DNA of 64,000 bases from Candidatus Roseilinea sp. (GTDB lineage Bacteria; Chloroflexota; Anaerolineae; J036; Brachytrichaceae). The stretch's first letter is position 1; the number at the start of each line of letters is the position of its first letter. Positions 8,080-16,717 of the stretch are shown in pieces. Both the position numbers and the translations under genes were made by a program. The stretch covers positions 1,116,001 through 1,180,000 of the forward strand of contig AP024676.1 of the NCBI GenBank assembly GCA_025998955.1. Direction: 5' to 3'. The notes under the pieces are model-generated. The model was not told where the DNA came from, made no database searches, and saw only the letters and a program-made list of their open reading frames with translations.

Positions 8080-9014
8080 GCAGCGTCCGCGGCCCGGCGC
8101 GCCGTGCGCAGCATGAGCCATAGCGCCGGCCCGCCGAATACCCCCATCCCCACGAATACTGCGACGGCAACAGCCGGCCCGCTCCAGAAGACCGCGTTGG
8201 CCAGGCTTTCGCCGAGCCAGGTGACGATGTAAGCCCACACCGGCAGGAATTGAGAATCGAGAATTGAGAATTGAGAAGGATCGAAGATCAAAGATCGGTA
8301 GCTTGGAGAGTGTGAGGAGGGGGACTCGATCAGGTGCCAAGTGCAGTAGATGAGCGCCGAGGTGATGAACCAGCCGGCGTAGTTGCTGAGCGGGATGCCG
8401 AAATACGCGCCGCCGTCGCGCCACACCCAGTTCCCATCGGCGACCATGCGCGGATCCAGGCTGAGGTCCCAAGCCGTCATCGCCAAGGCAGCGACGACGA
8501 TGCGCACGATGGGATATGCAAGATGGTGTGGAGCGCGGTGCTTGGCGTCTTGCGTCATGCGTCTGATGACCTGAACGACCAGTAAATCCGCGACGTTCCA
8601 CGCTGGATACAACATCATGAACCAGGCGATCGGGATGATGACCGGCACTTTGCCCAGCACCTTCGGGCCGAGATTGTCGGTGTAGTCGTACTGGCCGAAG
8701 ATCAGGCCATAGGTGCTGCCCAAATACTCCGTCGTCAGCGCGATGGCGAAGCCGGCGAGCAGCATGAGTGACGAACGCCATGCGCCGCGCGTCTCGATGC
8801 AGTGCGCCAGCGAGAAAGCGAACAGGCTGATCGCCGTGAAAGCGGTGCTCGGCCCGATCAACGCTTGTTGGCCGGAGAGGCGCACCAGGCAATAGACCGG
8901 CATGGAGAGCAGATAGAGGACGAAGAAAGCCGACGAAGCGCGCAGGGTGCGCGCGCGGGTGCTCATCTGCACAGCGCCGGCATCGCTCACCGGCTGCATG
9001 CCGACGCTACTCAT
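8076..9014 (-). CDS. cruF: CruF-family carotenoid hydratase (DUF422-type membrane protein)
   Basis: This multi-spanning membrane protein resembles the CruF/bisanhydrobacterioruberin hydratase family, which adds water to the psi end of carotenoids. Family-typical stretches are EYLGSTYGLIFGQYDYTDNLGPKVLGKVPVIIPIAWFMM, AWDLSLDPRMV and the C-terminal WLGESLANAVFW, here quoted in part. The start at 9014 is chosen because its ATG overlaps the crtB TGA as ATGA. Residues between ALIYCTWHLIE and PVWAYIVTW are encoded by a heptamer-phased repeat (8247-8330) that adds about 26 Ser/Phe/Asp-rich residues between two helices without breaking the frame. crtB upstream supports a carotenoid role. The exact product is not determined. 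Confidence 0.8.
   Translation of the reverse strand: MSSVGMQPVSDAGAVQMSTRARTLRASSAFFVLYLLSMPVYCLVRLSGQQALIGPSTAFTAISLFAFSLAHCIETRGAWRSSLMLLAGFAIALTTEYLGSTYGLIFGQYDYTDNLGPKVLGKVPVIIPIAWFMMLYPAWNVADLLVVQVIRRMTQDAKHRAPHHLAYPIVRIVVAALAMTAWDLSLDPRMVADGNWVWRDGGAYFGIPLSNYAGWFITSALIYCTWHLIESPSSHSPSYRSLIFDPSQFSILDSQFLPVWAYIVTWLGESLANAVFWSGPAVAVAVFVGMGVFGGPALWLMLRTARRAADAA
8247..8330. repeat. Heptamer-phased repeat inside the cruF coding sequence
   Basis: On the + strand the units run GAATTGA, GAATCGA, GAATTGA, GAATTGA, GAAGGAT, CGAAGAT, CAAAGAT, CGGTAGC, TTGGAGA, GTGTGAG, GAGGGGG, ACTCGAT in constant 7-nt register from 8247. GAATTGA is the complement of TCAATTC, the unit repeated six times at 62921-62962. 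The reading frame of cruF stays open through it. Units beyond about 8295 are diverged. Confidence 0.8.
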
Positions 9015-9970
9015 GCGCTCACTCCCTCCTCGCGTTCGTCGGCGGGTGGCGGGAGCTGCTTCACCGTCCATATGATGCCGGGCATGCGTTGCAGCTTCTC
9101 GCGGAAAGAGAGGTGGGCGCGCTTGTTGAACACATCGAAGTCGTTTTCGACGATCTTATCCAGGATGCCGCGATAGAGCATGGCGGCTGCGGCGACCGCG
9201 ATGCGGCCGTCCGGCTTCAGCGCGGCAATGGCCGGGATGCTGCGCGCGTAGTAGTCGTGCGCGCGCTGAATCTCGAAGCGCATCAGCGCACGAAACCGGT
9301 CGTCAATCACGCCGGCGTGTAGATCCTCTTCCGTGTAACCGAAACGTCGCAGGTCTTCTTGCGGCAGGTAGATGCGCCCACGGCCGAGATCTTCGCCTAC
9401 GTCACGTAGGATGTTGGTCAACTGAAGCGCAATGCCCAGGTCTATGGCCGGCTGCCGGCTTCGCTCGAACAAGTCGGGATCGTCGTTGTTCACGCCGATG
9501 ATGTGCATCGAGATCAGGCCAACCGTGCTGGCGACGCAATAGCAGTAACGCTCCAGCTCCTGCCACGTTTCGTAGCGCTTGATGCTCAAGTCCATCTCGC
9601 AACCGTCAATCAATTCCTCGACGTACGTCTGCGGCACGGCGTAGCGGTCGCGGATGGATGTCCAAGCTGCGAGCACCGGATTGACTTGTTCGCCGGGAGA
9701 GAGGCGCGATGCGCGACGCCATTCGTCAAGAAACGGGCGCGCTTCGGCATCGCTCTTGCTCAGCACGTCCACGGTGTCGTCCGTGGTGCGGCAAAAGGCG
9801 TAGAAAGCACGAATGGCGCGCCGCTTGTCCCGGGGGAGGAACGACGTGCTGAAATAGAACGACTTGGAATGATCGCGGGTGATCTCGCTACACAGAGCGA
9901 ACGCGCGATCGAGATCGAGCTCGCTTTCAGGTTCGGGCGGCGGCGTGCGCAGCTTCAGTGAGCGAATCAT
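9011..9970 (-). CDS. crtB: Phytoene/squalene synthase family, phytoene synthase
   Basis: The 319-residue trans-isoprenyl diphosphate synthase has both aspartate-rich motifs: DDTVD at 64-68 and DVGED at 190-194 in NILRDVGEDLGRGRIYLP. The N-terminal SKSFYFSTSFLP segment is typical of the family. It condenses two geranylgeranyl diphosphates to phytoene, the first committed step to carotenoids. cruF follows with an ATGA overlap, which favours phytoene over squalene synthesis. No desaturase or cyclase gene is visible nearby. The ATG at 9970 has only a weak ribosome binding site. Confidence 0.9.
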   Translation of the reverse strand: MIRSLKLRTPPPEPESELDLDRAFALCSEITRDHSKSFYFSTSFLPRDKRRAIRAFYAFCRTTDDTVDVLSKSDAEARPFLDEWRRASRLSPGEQVNPVLAAWTSIRDRYAVPQTYVEELIDGCEMDLSIKRYETWQELERYCYCVASTVGLISMHIIGVNNDDPDLFERSRQPAIDLGIALQLTNILRDVGEDLGRGRIYLPQEDLRRFGYTEEDLHAGVIDDRFRALMRFEIQRAHDYYARSIPAIAALKPDGRIAVAAAAMLYRGILDKIVENDFDVFNKRAHLSFREKLQRMPGIIWTVKQLPPPADEREEGVSA

Positions 9971-10170
9971 CGTTGTGCAGTGACCGGGCGGCGGTTGGAG
10001 CGATCGCCGTCCCGGCCGGTTCGGCTGGTTGAAGCGTAACAGAGTACGAATGCCTATGTCAATGTTGTTTCGCCAACTGGCATGCTCAACGATACCAGTA
10101 TATGCGACGGAACGATGCCCATAAGAGCGCTGCTGGCCTTTTTCTCACGATTGTTTAAGTTGTGTACGAG

Positions 10171-10198
10171 TTGACATCGCCCTGTCTTCTTATAAAAT
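10171..10198 (+). promoter_or_regulatory. Sigma70-type promoter for the leader and small gene at 10339
   Basis: TTGACA at 10171-10176 is followed, after 16 bases, by TAAAAT at 10193-10198 (within TATAAAAT). The predicted transcript begins near 10205 and covers a structured leader of about 110 nt. The rest of 9971-10170 shows no gene. Confidence 0.65.
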
Positions 10199-10204
10199 CC
10201 AAGC

Positions 10205-10313
10205 CGATGCAAGCGAAAGTGACTAGGGAAGCGCCTTCGCTGTCGTCACGGATATATCCAACGAGACAGGAAAACAGGCACGCATGCGACCGCACCGCGT
10301 GCCTTTTTGTTTG
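10205..10313 (+). ncRNA. Candidate structured leader RNA ending in a terminator hairpin
   Basis: Between the promoter and the small gene the RNA can form several helices. AGCGAA (10212-10217) pairs with TTCGCT (10236-10241), and GTGAC (10219-10223) pairs with GTCAC (10245-10249); these cross and would make an H-type pseudoknot. Alternatively CTGTC (10240-10244) pairs with GACAG (10265-10269) around GGATATATCC. An intrinsic terminator follows (10276-10313). The mutually exclusive pairings resemble an attenuator or riboswitch. I do not recognise a known class. Confidence 0.4.
10276..10313 (+). terminator. Intrinsic terminator in the leader of the 10339 gene
   Basis: AGGCACGC (10276-10283) pairs with GCGTGCCT (10297-10304), followed by TTTTGTTTGT. 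It lies before, not after, a gene, so it may act as an attenuator. Confidence 0.75.
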
Positions 10314-10338
10314 TCTTCAAGTTTAGGAGGTAGAACAA

Positions 10339-10584
10339 ATGATGGACTCAAGCATGATCGGCAAGGTCGAAAAGGCGCATCGTTACGCTCAGGAACGCGA
10401 CCGCTTTCAATTCTTGACATTCCAGGTGATGGTGCGCGGGGATAACGGGGAGTATCTCGTCACCTACGATCATGGCCAGTGGAGCTGCAACTCCGAATAC
10501 TTCCGAAACCACGGTGTAGATAGCCACACGATGGCGGTGGAGCGTTTGCTCGACGGCATGCTCTATCAGCCAGAGAAAGTTTGA
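10339..10584 (+). CDS. Small conserved protein resembling a degenerate SWIM zinc finger
   Basis: An ideal AGGAGGT (10325-10331) precedes the ATG of this 81-residue protein. The middle reads WSCNSEYFRNHGVDSHTMAVERLL. This resembles the SWIM pattern CxC-xn-CxH, but the second and third cysteines are Ser and Asp, leaving one Cys and the His. A helical N-terminus (IGKVEKAHRYAQERDRFQF) comes before it. I believe similar short proteins occur in other Chloroflexota and Actinobacteria with intact cysteines, but cannot verify this. Function is unknown. It has its own promoter, leader and terminator. Confidence 0.65.
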   Translation: MMDSSMIGKVEKAHRYAQERDRFQFLTFQVMVRGDNGEYLVTYDHGQWSCNSEYFRNHGVDSHTMAVERLLDGMLYQPEKV

Positions 10585-10588
10585 TCCA

Positions 10589-10616
10589 AGGGGCGTCGTT
10601 GGACGCCCCTTCGCTT
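10589..10616 (+). terminator. Intrinsic terminator after the small 81-residue protein gene
   Basis: AGGGGCGTC (10589-10597) pairs with GACGCCCCT (10602-10610), followed by a T-rich stretch. It starts 5 bases after the stop codon. Confidence 0.8.
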
Positions 10617-10651
10617 CTTCACACGCGGTCGCACCATGCTAACATCACGCC

Positions 10652-11839
10652 GTGCGATTGCGGGATCGAAGATATGTAGGGCTCAGCCGCCGGCGCGGTA
10701 GCAACGGCTGTGCGTGGTTGGCTCTGCTAACCATCGTCGTACTCGTTGCCGGCGGTTATTTGCTCGTGCAGACCCGGCTGGGCTACGGGATTCAGCTTGG
10801 CCGTAATGCCCGCACTCCTACACCTGCGCTCACCCCTACCCCCACGCGCAGCGTGAACGATTTCATCCGCGCGGCGGAGGAAGCGGCGGCACAGGGGAAC
10901 TATCGCGCTGCGATAGAAGCCTACGATCGCGCCAGCCGCCGCCGGCCCAACGACCCCGACCTGCATCGTCGCGCTGCCCGGCTCATGGTGTTCATCGGCC
11001 AGCCGGAGAAGGCCGAACAGCGCATCCGCAGAGCGCTGGAGATTGATCCCAATCACCTGCCCTCGCGCGCAGTGCTGTGCATGGCGCTGGATTGGCAGAA
11101 GCGCATCGCTGAAGCGGTAGCCGAATGCCAAGCCGTCGTCGCCGCCGATCCGAACTACGCTACCGGCCACGCCTACCTTGCCGAGGCGTTGGCGGACAGC
11201 GGTGACTTCAATGCAGCGCGTGCGGCTGCACAGACCGCGGTTGACCTCGAACCGGACAACGTGGACGCGCTGCGCAACCTCGGCTATGTCTACGATGTCT
11301 TCGGCCGCTACGACATGGCGCGCTATCACTACGAGCGGGCGCTGCAGCGCGACCCGAATATGCCCCATGTGCTGAGCGCGATCGGCCGCATCTTCTACGT
11401 CACCGGCCAGACGGCCAACGCGATCAAAGTCTTCCAGCGCATCATTGAGATGGATCCCCAGCATGCCGAGGCCTATCAGCAGTTGGGGATGGTGTATCGG
11501 TTCATCGGCGAGCGGCAGAAAGCGCGCGAGGCGCTGGATAGGGCGATTGAGCTGGAGCCGACGCGCGTGCGGGCATTGACCGAGCGCGCGCTACTCAACT
11601 TTCAAACACGCAACTATTTCGGCGCAGTCGAAGATTACACGCGTGCCCTCACCATCACGCAGCAACTGGGCACATCGCTCAGCGCCATAGACTATCTATA
11701 CTATGGCTTCGCCTATCGCTGGATTCAGGAGTGCGACGACGCTCGTGCGATGTGGGCCAAGTCGCTCGAACTCGCTCCCACCGATCAGGAGATCAAAGCG
11801 AACGTCGAGGCCGGCCTGGCAGCGTGCAGTGGCCGTTAA
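10652..11839 (+). CDS. Membrane-anchored TPR protein
   Basis: The 395-residue protein starts at GTG. It has a basic N-terminus, one membrane helix (about residues 20-42, LALLTIVVLVAGGYLLV), a Thr/Pro linker (TPTPALTPTPT) and then about eight tetratricopeptide repeats. Clear repeats are NYRAAIEAYDRASRRRPND, DFNAARAAAQTAVDLEPDN, RYDMARYHYERALQRDPN and QTANAIKVFQRIIEMDPQH. The TPR domain most likely lies outside the membrane and mediates protein contacts. No partner is suggested by the neighbours. The start follows a gene-final terminator, so it is probably transcribed separately. Confidence 0.85.
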   Translation: MRLRDRRYVGLSRRRGSNGCAWLALLTIVVLVAGGYLLVQTRLGYGIQLGRNARTPTPALTPTPTRSVNDFIRAAEEAAAQGNYRAAIEAYDRASRRRPNDPDLHRRAARLMVFIGQPEKAEQRIRRALEIDPNHLPSRAVLCMALDWQKRIAEAVAECQAVVAADPNYATGHAYLAEALADSGDFNAARAAAQTAVDLEPDNVDALRNLGYVYDVFGRYDMARYHYERALQRDPNMPHVLSAIGRIFYVTGQTANAIKVFQRIIEMDPQHAEAYQQLGMVYRFIGERQKAREALDRAIELEPTRVRALTERALLNFQTRNYFGAVEDYTRALTITQQLGTSLSAIDYLYYGFAYRWIQECDDARAMWAKSLELAPTDQEIKANVEAGLAACSGR

Positions 11840-11932
11840 GTGCCCTGGAAGGCCTAGGCCGCTGTAGCGCGATTTCCAATCGGCGTGTAATTTGAGAAAG
11901 GAATACCACTCAGGAAGAAGCGAGGAGTCGCA

Positions 11933-13789
11933 TTGTTTAAGGCAAACAACATCACGTGGCGGTTGATGCGCTACGTCAAGCCGTATCGCGCAGCGATCGC
12001 TGTTGCCGCCGTCCTCTTCATCATCAGCACGGCGTTGAACTTGGCTTTCCCGTTAGTGAGCGGCCAATTGGTGAACGCCGTGACCGGCGTCCCCGTTGGG
12101 CTGAGCGTTGGACAGATCATCGGTATCCTCATCGCCGTGTTCATGGTGCGCGCGATCGTGGACATCGGCAGCCAGTTTCTGATCGCCGAAGCGGGCGACT
12201 CGGTCACGCGCGATTTGCGCCAGAGCGTCTATGCGCACTTGCAGAGCTTGGATTTGGGGTTCTTCGCCAACCGTCGCACCGGCGAGTTGACCTCGCGCTT
12301 GTCGTCCGATGTCACCGTTGTGCGCGTCGCGCTGGTGAACAACATCGCCACGCTGCTCAGCAGCATCTTGACCGTAGTCGGCTCGGCGGTGCTCGTCATC
12401 ACGATCAACTGGCGGCTGACCGGCATCGTTGTGCTGATCTTTCCGCTGGCGACGATCATCGCACGGCTGTATAGCCGCTCGTTGCGCCCGCTCTCGACGA
12501 AGGCGCAGGATCGCTTGGCCGAAGCCACTGCGATTGCCGAGGAGGCCATCAGCGGTGTGCGCGTGGTCAAGGCATTCGGCCGCGAGCCGTATGAGGTGCA
12601 GCGTTTCAACCGGGCAGCGCATGAGGTCTTCCAAGCCTCGCTCAAGCTCTCGCGCATCCGCGCAACGTTCGGCCCGCTGATCGGATTGATGTTCTTCTTT
12701 GCGCTGGTCGGCGTGCTGTGGTTCGGATCGCAGGAGGTGAGCGCCGGGCGATTGCGCGCCGGCGACCTGGTGGCTTTTCTGCTGTACGGCGCAGTGATCG
12801 CCGGCGGCATCTCCGGGCTGGCCACCATCTTTGCGCAGTTTCAAGAGGCGATCGGGGCGACGCGCCGGTTGTTCGAAATCCTCGACACACAACCCGAAGT
12901 GCATGACGCGCCGGACGCGCGCGACGTCGGCGCCGTGCGCGGCCAGATCACCTTTGATCACGTCTCTTTCGCTTACGAAGACGATCGTGAGGTCGTGAGC
13001 GACGTCTCGTTCGACATCGCACCAGGCGAAATCCTGGCGCTGGTCGGCCCAAGCGGCGCCGGCAAGTCCACCTTGTTCAACCTGATCCCACGTTTCTACG
13101 ATCCGACCCGCGGTGCGGTGCGGCTGGATGGCGTTGACCTGCGCGAATTGAAAGTGGCCAGTTTGCGCTCGACCATCGCCATCGTGCCGCAGGACGCGAT
13201 GCTGTTCAGCGGCACCGTGCGCGAGAATATCCTGTATGGCGACCTGAACGCGAGTGAAGCGGCGATGATCGCGGCAGCGAAGGCGGCCAATGCCCACGAG
13301 TTCATCCTCGCGTTGCCCAAGGGGTATGACACATTGGTCGGTGAGCGCGGGGTGAAGTTGAGCGGCGGCCAACGCCAGCGCATCGCCATCGCCCGCGCCA
13401 TTCTGAAGAACCCGCGCATCTTGCTGCTCGACGAAGCGACCTCGGCGCTGGACAGCGAAAGCGAGGGCCTGGTGCAAGAAGCGTTGGGCCGGCTGATGCA
13501 AGGTCGCACAACGATCATCATCGCGCACCGCCTGAGCACCGTGCAGGTGGCGCATCGCATCGCCGTATTGGACAAAGGCCGGTTGGTGGAGCTGGGCACA
13601 CACGATGAACTGATGGCTGCGCGCGGCTTGTACTACAAGTTGTATAGCCTGCAATTCGAGGTTGAGGAGGCCGATGGTGCCGCGCCGACCACTGCGCCGA
13701 TTGAGCCGGCCGGCGAGGACGGCCGCGCACCACGGCCGCGCCGGCGCAGCTTCAATCCGTTCGCCATGCTGGATGCCGGAGCGTCATGA
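11933..13789 (+). CDS. ABC exporter with fused permease and ATPase (MsbA/LmrA type)
   Basis: The 618-residue half-transporter starts at TTG with GAGGAG about 6 bases upstream. Residues 1-300 form the six-helix exporter domain. The nucleotide-binding domain has Walker A GPSGAGKST (about 372-380), the signature LSGGQRQRIAIARAIL (about 475), Walker B ILLLDEATSALD and the H-loop IIAHRLS. It would act as a homodimer exporting lipid, drug or peptide. The C-terminus is a basic, Pro-rich tail. The SDR gene downstream overlaps as ATGA. The substrate cannot be told from sequence. Confidence 0.93.
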   Translation: MFKANNITWRLMRYVKPYRAAIAVAAVLFIISTALNLAFPLVSGQLVNAVTGVPVGLSVGQIIGILIAVFMVRAIVDIGSQFLIAEAGDSVTRDLRQSVYAHLQSLDLGFFANRRTGELTSRLSSDVTVVRVALVNNIATLLSSILTVVGSAVLVITINWRLTGIVVLIFPLATIIARLYSRSLRPLSTKAQDRLAEATAIAEEAISGVRVVKAFGREPYEVQRFNRAAHEVFQASLKLSRIRATFGPLIGLMFFFALVGVLWFGSQEVSAGRLRAGDLVAFLLYGAVIAGGISGLATIFAQFQEAIGATRRLFEILDTQPEVHDAPDARDVGAVRGQITFDHVSFAYEDDREVVSDVSFDIAPGEILALVGPSGAGKSTLFNLIPRFYDPTRGAVRLDGVDLRELKVASLRSTIAIVPQDAMLFSGTVRENILYGDLNASEAAMIAAAKAANAHEFILALPKGYDTLVGERGVKLSGGQRQRIAIARAILKNPRILLLDEATSALDSESEGLVQEALGRLMQGRTTIIIAHRLSTVQVAHRIAVLDKGRLVELGTHDELMAARGLYYKLYSLQFEVEEADGAAPTTAPIEPAGEDGRAPRPRRRSFNPFAMLDAGAS

Positions 13790-14514
13790 AGGATCTGTTC
13801 AGCGTCGAAGGCAAAGCCGCTCTAGTCACGGGGGGGTCGCGCGGGTTAGGTCTGGCCATCGCCCAAGGTCTATCGTCTGCCGGAGCGAAAGTCGCCGTCG
13901 CAGCGCGCACGCCGCCGCCGGTTGAGGGGTTGCACTTTTTGCCGTGCGACTTGATGAATGCCGACGCGCGCGCGGGATTGATAGATCGCGTCGTTGCCGA
14001 TCTGGGCGCGATTGACGTGCTCGTCCACTGCGCCGGGCAACAACATCGGCAGCCGGCCGCCGAGTATCCGTTGCGCGTCTTCGAGGAAATTTATCAGCTG
14101 CACGTCGTCGCCGGGATGGATCTGTGCCAGCAAGCCGCGCGCCACATGCTGCCGCACGGTGCCGGCAAGATCATCTTCGTCAGCAGCGTGCTGGGCTTTC
14201 AGGGGGGTATTACGGTGCCGGCCTACAGCGCCGCCAAACATGCGATGGTCGGCTTGGTGCGCGCGCTGGCCAACGAGTGGGCCGGCCGAGGCGTGAACGT
14301 CAATGCGATCGCGCCGGGCTACATGAATACCGAGATGGTCGTGCCGCTGATGAACGATCCGAAGCGGGGACCGGCCATCCTGAGCCGCATTCCCGCCGGC
14401 CGGCTGGGCGAGCCAAGTGAACTGGTCGGCGCGGTCATCTTCCTCGCCAGCGCCGCTTCCAGCTATGTGCACGGCCACACCCTTGTAGTAGACGGTGGGT
14501 GGCTGGCGCGTTAG
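13786..14514 (+). CDS. Short-chain dehydrogenase/reductase
   Basis: This classical SDR of 242 residues has the NAD(P) motif TGGSRGLGLA near residue 16, the structural HCAGQQ (usual NNAG) motif, the catalytic Ser in SSVLGFQGG and the YxxxK motif YSAAKHAM. The C-terminal VVDGGWLAR end is typical of the FabG/glucose dehydrogenase branch. It overlaps the exporter stop by 4 bases and so is translationally coupled to it. The substrate is unknown; FabG-like names would be over-precise. Confidence 0.9.
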   Translation: MKDLFSVEGKAALVTGGSRGLGLAIAQGLSSAGAKVAVAARTPPPVEGLHFLPCDLMNADARAGLIDRVVADLGAIDVLVHCAGQQHRQPAAEYPLRVFEEIYQLHVVAGMDLCQQAARHMLPHGAGKIIFVSSVLGFQGGITVPAYSAAKHAMVGLVRALANEWAGRGVNVNAIAPGYMNTEMVVPLMNDPKRGPAILSRIPAGRLGEPSELVGAVIFLASAASSYVHGHTLVVDGGWLAR

Positions 14515-14808
14515 CTGACTGCGCCACACAATTATTGCTGTGCAGGGCCGGCTCAATCAACTCAATCAAATGGAACGCCGATGATTGAAGCGGCACGCTC
14601 AGGATGAATGGCAAGCATGGCACGCGCCTGAGCGATCGGGGGCGCACCGGAGAATCTGAGCAAACCAGCCCTTCATTTGTTGTTCATTAGATTCGACCAG
14701 CCCTGTATTGCTGTGGACCCCTTGACAACTGCAGTTGATAGCGATACTATAATAGCAAACGTTATCAATATCAATATCAGCATAATTTCATAACTTAGAG
14801 GTGAACCG
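14515..14808. other. Intergenic region with a promoter for the PrsW pair
   Basis: The region has no gene. TTGACA (14722-14727) with TACTAT (14745-14750, 17-bp spacer) or TATAAT (14748-14753, 20-bp spacer) forms a likely promoter. It is followed by an AT-rich, partly repeated ATCAATATCA stretch and a short binding site before the ATG at 14809. Confidence 0.6.
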
Positions 14809-15538
14809 ATGCCACTGCCTTTCGCGCTCCTGTTTGTAGTCCTTGCTGTGTTGGGGTGGGGCTGGACGTTGCTCGCTTTTGACCGTCAGGACACGCCGCC
14901 AAAGATCTCGAACGAAAGCAACCTGTTTGCCGCGCTTGCTTTCGCCTGGGGGGCGTTGGTTGCCCTGCTCGCATTCGTCCTGGAGACTTCGGTCGGTAAT
15001 AATCAACTGTTGAGGGCCGGGATCGAGGAAGTATCGAAGTGGCTGGGGCTTGGCTTGCTTTTCTTGTGGGCGCGCGCGCTTTGCAGGGTGGCGGCAGGGC
15101 ATTGGCTATGCCGGACTCATCGGCGCGGGGTTTCTGCTCGCCGACTACACACTGCGCTTGGATAGCCTATTGCCCCCTGATCGCTGGGAAGCTGCGTTCT
15201 TCTGGCGAATCCTGGTGTTCGGTGGTCTGCCGGGGTTGTGCGCCGGACTGGCCGGGATCGGGCTGGGGCTGGCGCGCACCATACCCAATCGCGCGCTCGC
15301 TGTGCCGGCTGCGGTGGCCGGCTTGGCTGCGGCGATTGTTGTCAACGCGCTGCTCAGAGGCGAGATAGTCTCGTTAGCCACGATTAGCATCGAGGACGGC
15401 GTGCGCATTCTGATCGTCTATCTTGTGCTTGTCGCCGTGTATATCGTGCTATACGCACGGGGACGCCAGCAGGTGACCCAATCAAGCACTGCCACACCTG
15501 CCGAAGCCACACAGCGAACGACGACGGCGTCGTCGTAG
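14809..15538 (+). pseudogene. Degenerate PrsW-like membrane protein with a frameshift
   Basis: The first frame encodes membrane helices and GIEEVSKWLGLGLLFLW, equivalent to the EExxK motif of PrsW proteases. At about 15068-15078 a GCGCGCGCG run shifts the reading. The next frame continues FAGWRQGIGYAGLIGAG, collinear with FQGWRQGVIYGAVVGLG of the neighbouring copy, to TAG at 15538. Compared with that neighbour, the FExxxF motif has become LADYTL and the two catalytic-region histidines are missing. It looks like a tandem duplicate losing function. A sequencing error at the run would still leave a protein without its active site. Confidence 0.75.
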
Positions 15539-15543
15539 TAACC

Positions 15544-16272
15544 ATGATCTGGGTTACGGCTTCGCTCACTGTGGCAATGACCGGCATCTGGGCGTGGCTG
15601 GCGACCCAGTTTGAGCGCCCGCTCAAGGCGCCCTGGGTTGCGCTTGGGTTCGCCTTAGCCTGGGGCGCCCTTCCTTCTACGCTGTTCTCGCTTGCGGCCC
15701 AGAATGCGCTGATGGACTGGGCAACGACGCAGTTCGGCGAGGATACGGCGCTGTTGCTCTACAGCACGTTGTTCACCGGGGTGATCGAGGAGCTGATCAA
15801 AGGGATCGGCGTTGTGCTGCTCTTCATCTGGCAGCGCGATCACTTCCAGGGCTGGCGACAGGGCGTTATCTACGGCGCAGTGGTCGGCCTGGGATTCGCC
15901 CTATTCGAGCATATTAAATTCTTGCTTGAGACGCCTCTGGAGGAGCAGATCGGACTATTCGTCCGACGCGTGATCATTTTTGGGTTGTCGCATGCCTTCT
16001 ACACGGGTCTAATCGGAATCGGGCTTGGCTTGGCGCGATCCGCGGCGAGCCAAGCCCTTCGTGCGCTGGCGATTCTCGGCGGATTCGTCGCCGCAGCGGT
16101 CACCCACATCATCAACAACGCTTCTGCCGCCCTCGCCGAGCCGACCCAGGGCTTGTCGGTCCTGGGTGTGTGCGGGAACTACGTGTTCCTCGCCGGTCTG
16201 TATGCCGTTTTGTTCATCGTGAGCCGCCGTCGCCAGCACGCCCCGATCACAGCAAAGGCGGGTTTGTCCTGA
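15544..16272 (+). CDS. PrsW family intramembrane metalloprotease
   Basis: This 242-residue multi-helix protein carries the family motifs: GVIEELIKGIGVVLLF (EExxK), FALFEHIKF, LSHAFYTGLIGIGLG and THIINNASA. The Glu and His residues are thought to bind zinc in the membrane. PrsW proteases cut membrane proteins such as anti-sigma factors, but substrates are unknown for most members. It starts 5 bases after its degenerate tandem copy and shares GWRQG and GIGLGLAR segments with it, so the pair arose by duplication. Confidence 0.85.
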   Translation: MIWVTASLTVAMTGIWAWLATQFERPLKAPWVALGFALAWGALPSTLFSLAAQNALMDWATTQFGEDTALLLYSTLFTGVIEELIKGIGVVLLFIWQRDHFQGWRQGVIYGAVVGLGFALFEHIKFLLETPLEEQIGLFVRRVIIFGLSHAFYTGLIGIGLGLARSAASQALRALAILGGFVAAAVTHIINNASAALAEPTQGLSVLGVCGNYVFLAGLYAVLFIVSRRRQHAPITAKAGLS

Positions 16273-16290
16273 CACGACGAGCGGGAGCGG

Positions 16291-16683
16291 TCAGCATTTG
16301 AAGACCTCATCTACCTCGACTTGAAAACCGTTGGCCAGCCGGTTGGTCATGTTAGCCGTCCCGATGATGGCCATCAGCTCGCCGAACATGGCATCGGTCA
16401 TGCCCTTGGCGCGCGCGGCGGCGGTGTGCGAAGCGATGCAGTATTCGCAGCCGTTCGTCACGCTCACGGCCACGTAGATCAGCTCGCGCGTCAAGGGGTC
16501 GAGTTCGCCCGGGCCGGTCATCACTTCCTTCACCATTTGCCAGGTGCGGCGCAGGGTGGGGGGATGTTGCGCGAGGACCTTCCAGAAGTTGTTGATGTAT
16601 TCGGTCTTGCGCGTGGCGCGGATGTCGTCATACACCGCGCGCACTTCGTCGCTGGCGTCTTCGTATTCGATCATCTTGCTCAT
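16291..16683 (-). CDS. Carboxymuconolactone decarboxylase/AhpD-family protein
   Basis: The all-helical 130-residue protein has the AhpD-like redox motif CEYCIASH (CxxC and the following His). It also has the family's LDPLTRELIYVAVS segment ahead of it. Such proteins act as alkylhydroperoxidases or as decarboxylases; the intact CxxC-H favours the redox role. A heptamer-phased palindromic repeat lies between its ATG and the oxidoreductase gene upstream. Confidence 0.88.
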   Translation of the reverse strand: MSKMIEYEDASDEVRAVYDDIRATRKTEYINNFWKVLAQHPPTLRRTWQMVKEVMTGPGELDPLTRELIYVAVSVTNGCEYCIASHTAAARAKGMTDAMFGELMAIIGTANMTNRLANGFQVEVDEVFKC

Positions 16684-16717
16684 GGCTGAATCTCAATCGG
16701 TGGCTTGTGTTTCTATT

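Noticed and set aside
12053-13654. A 533-codon open frame on the - strand opposite the ABC exporter
   Set aside because: The + strand encodes all ABC motifs; the antisense frame is rich in Arg, Gln and His as expected from a high-GC shadow.
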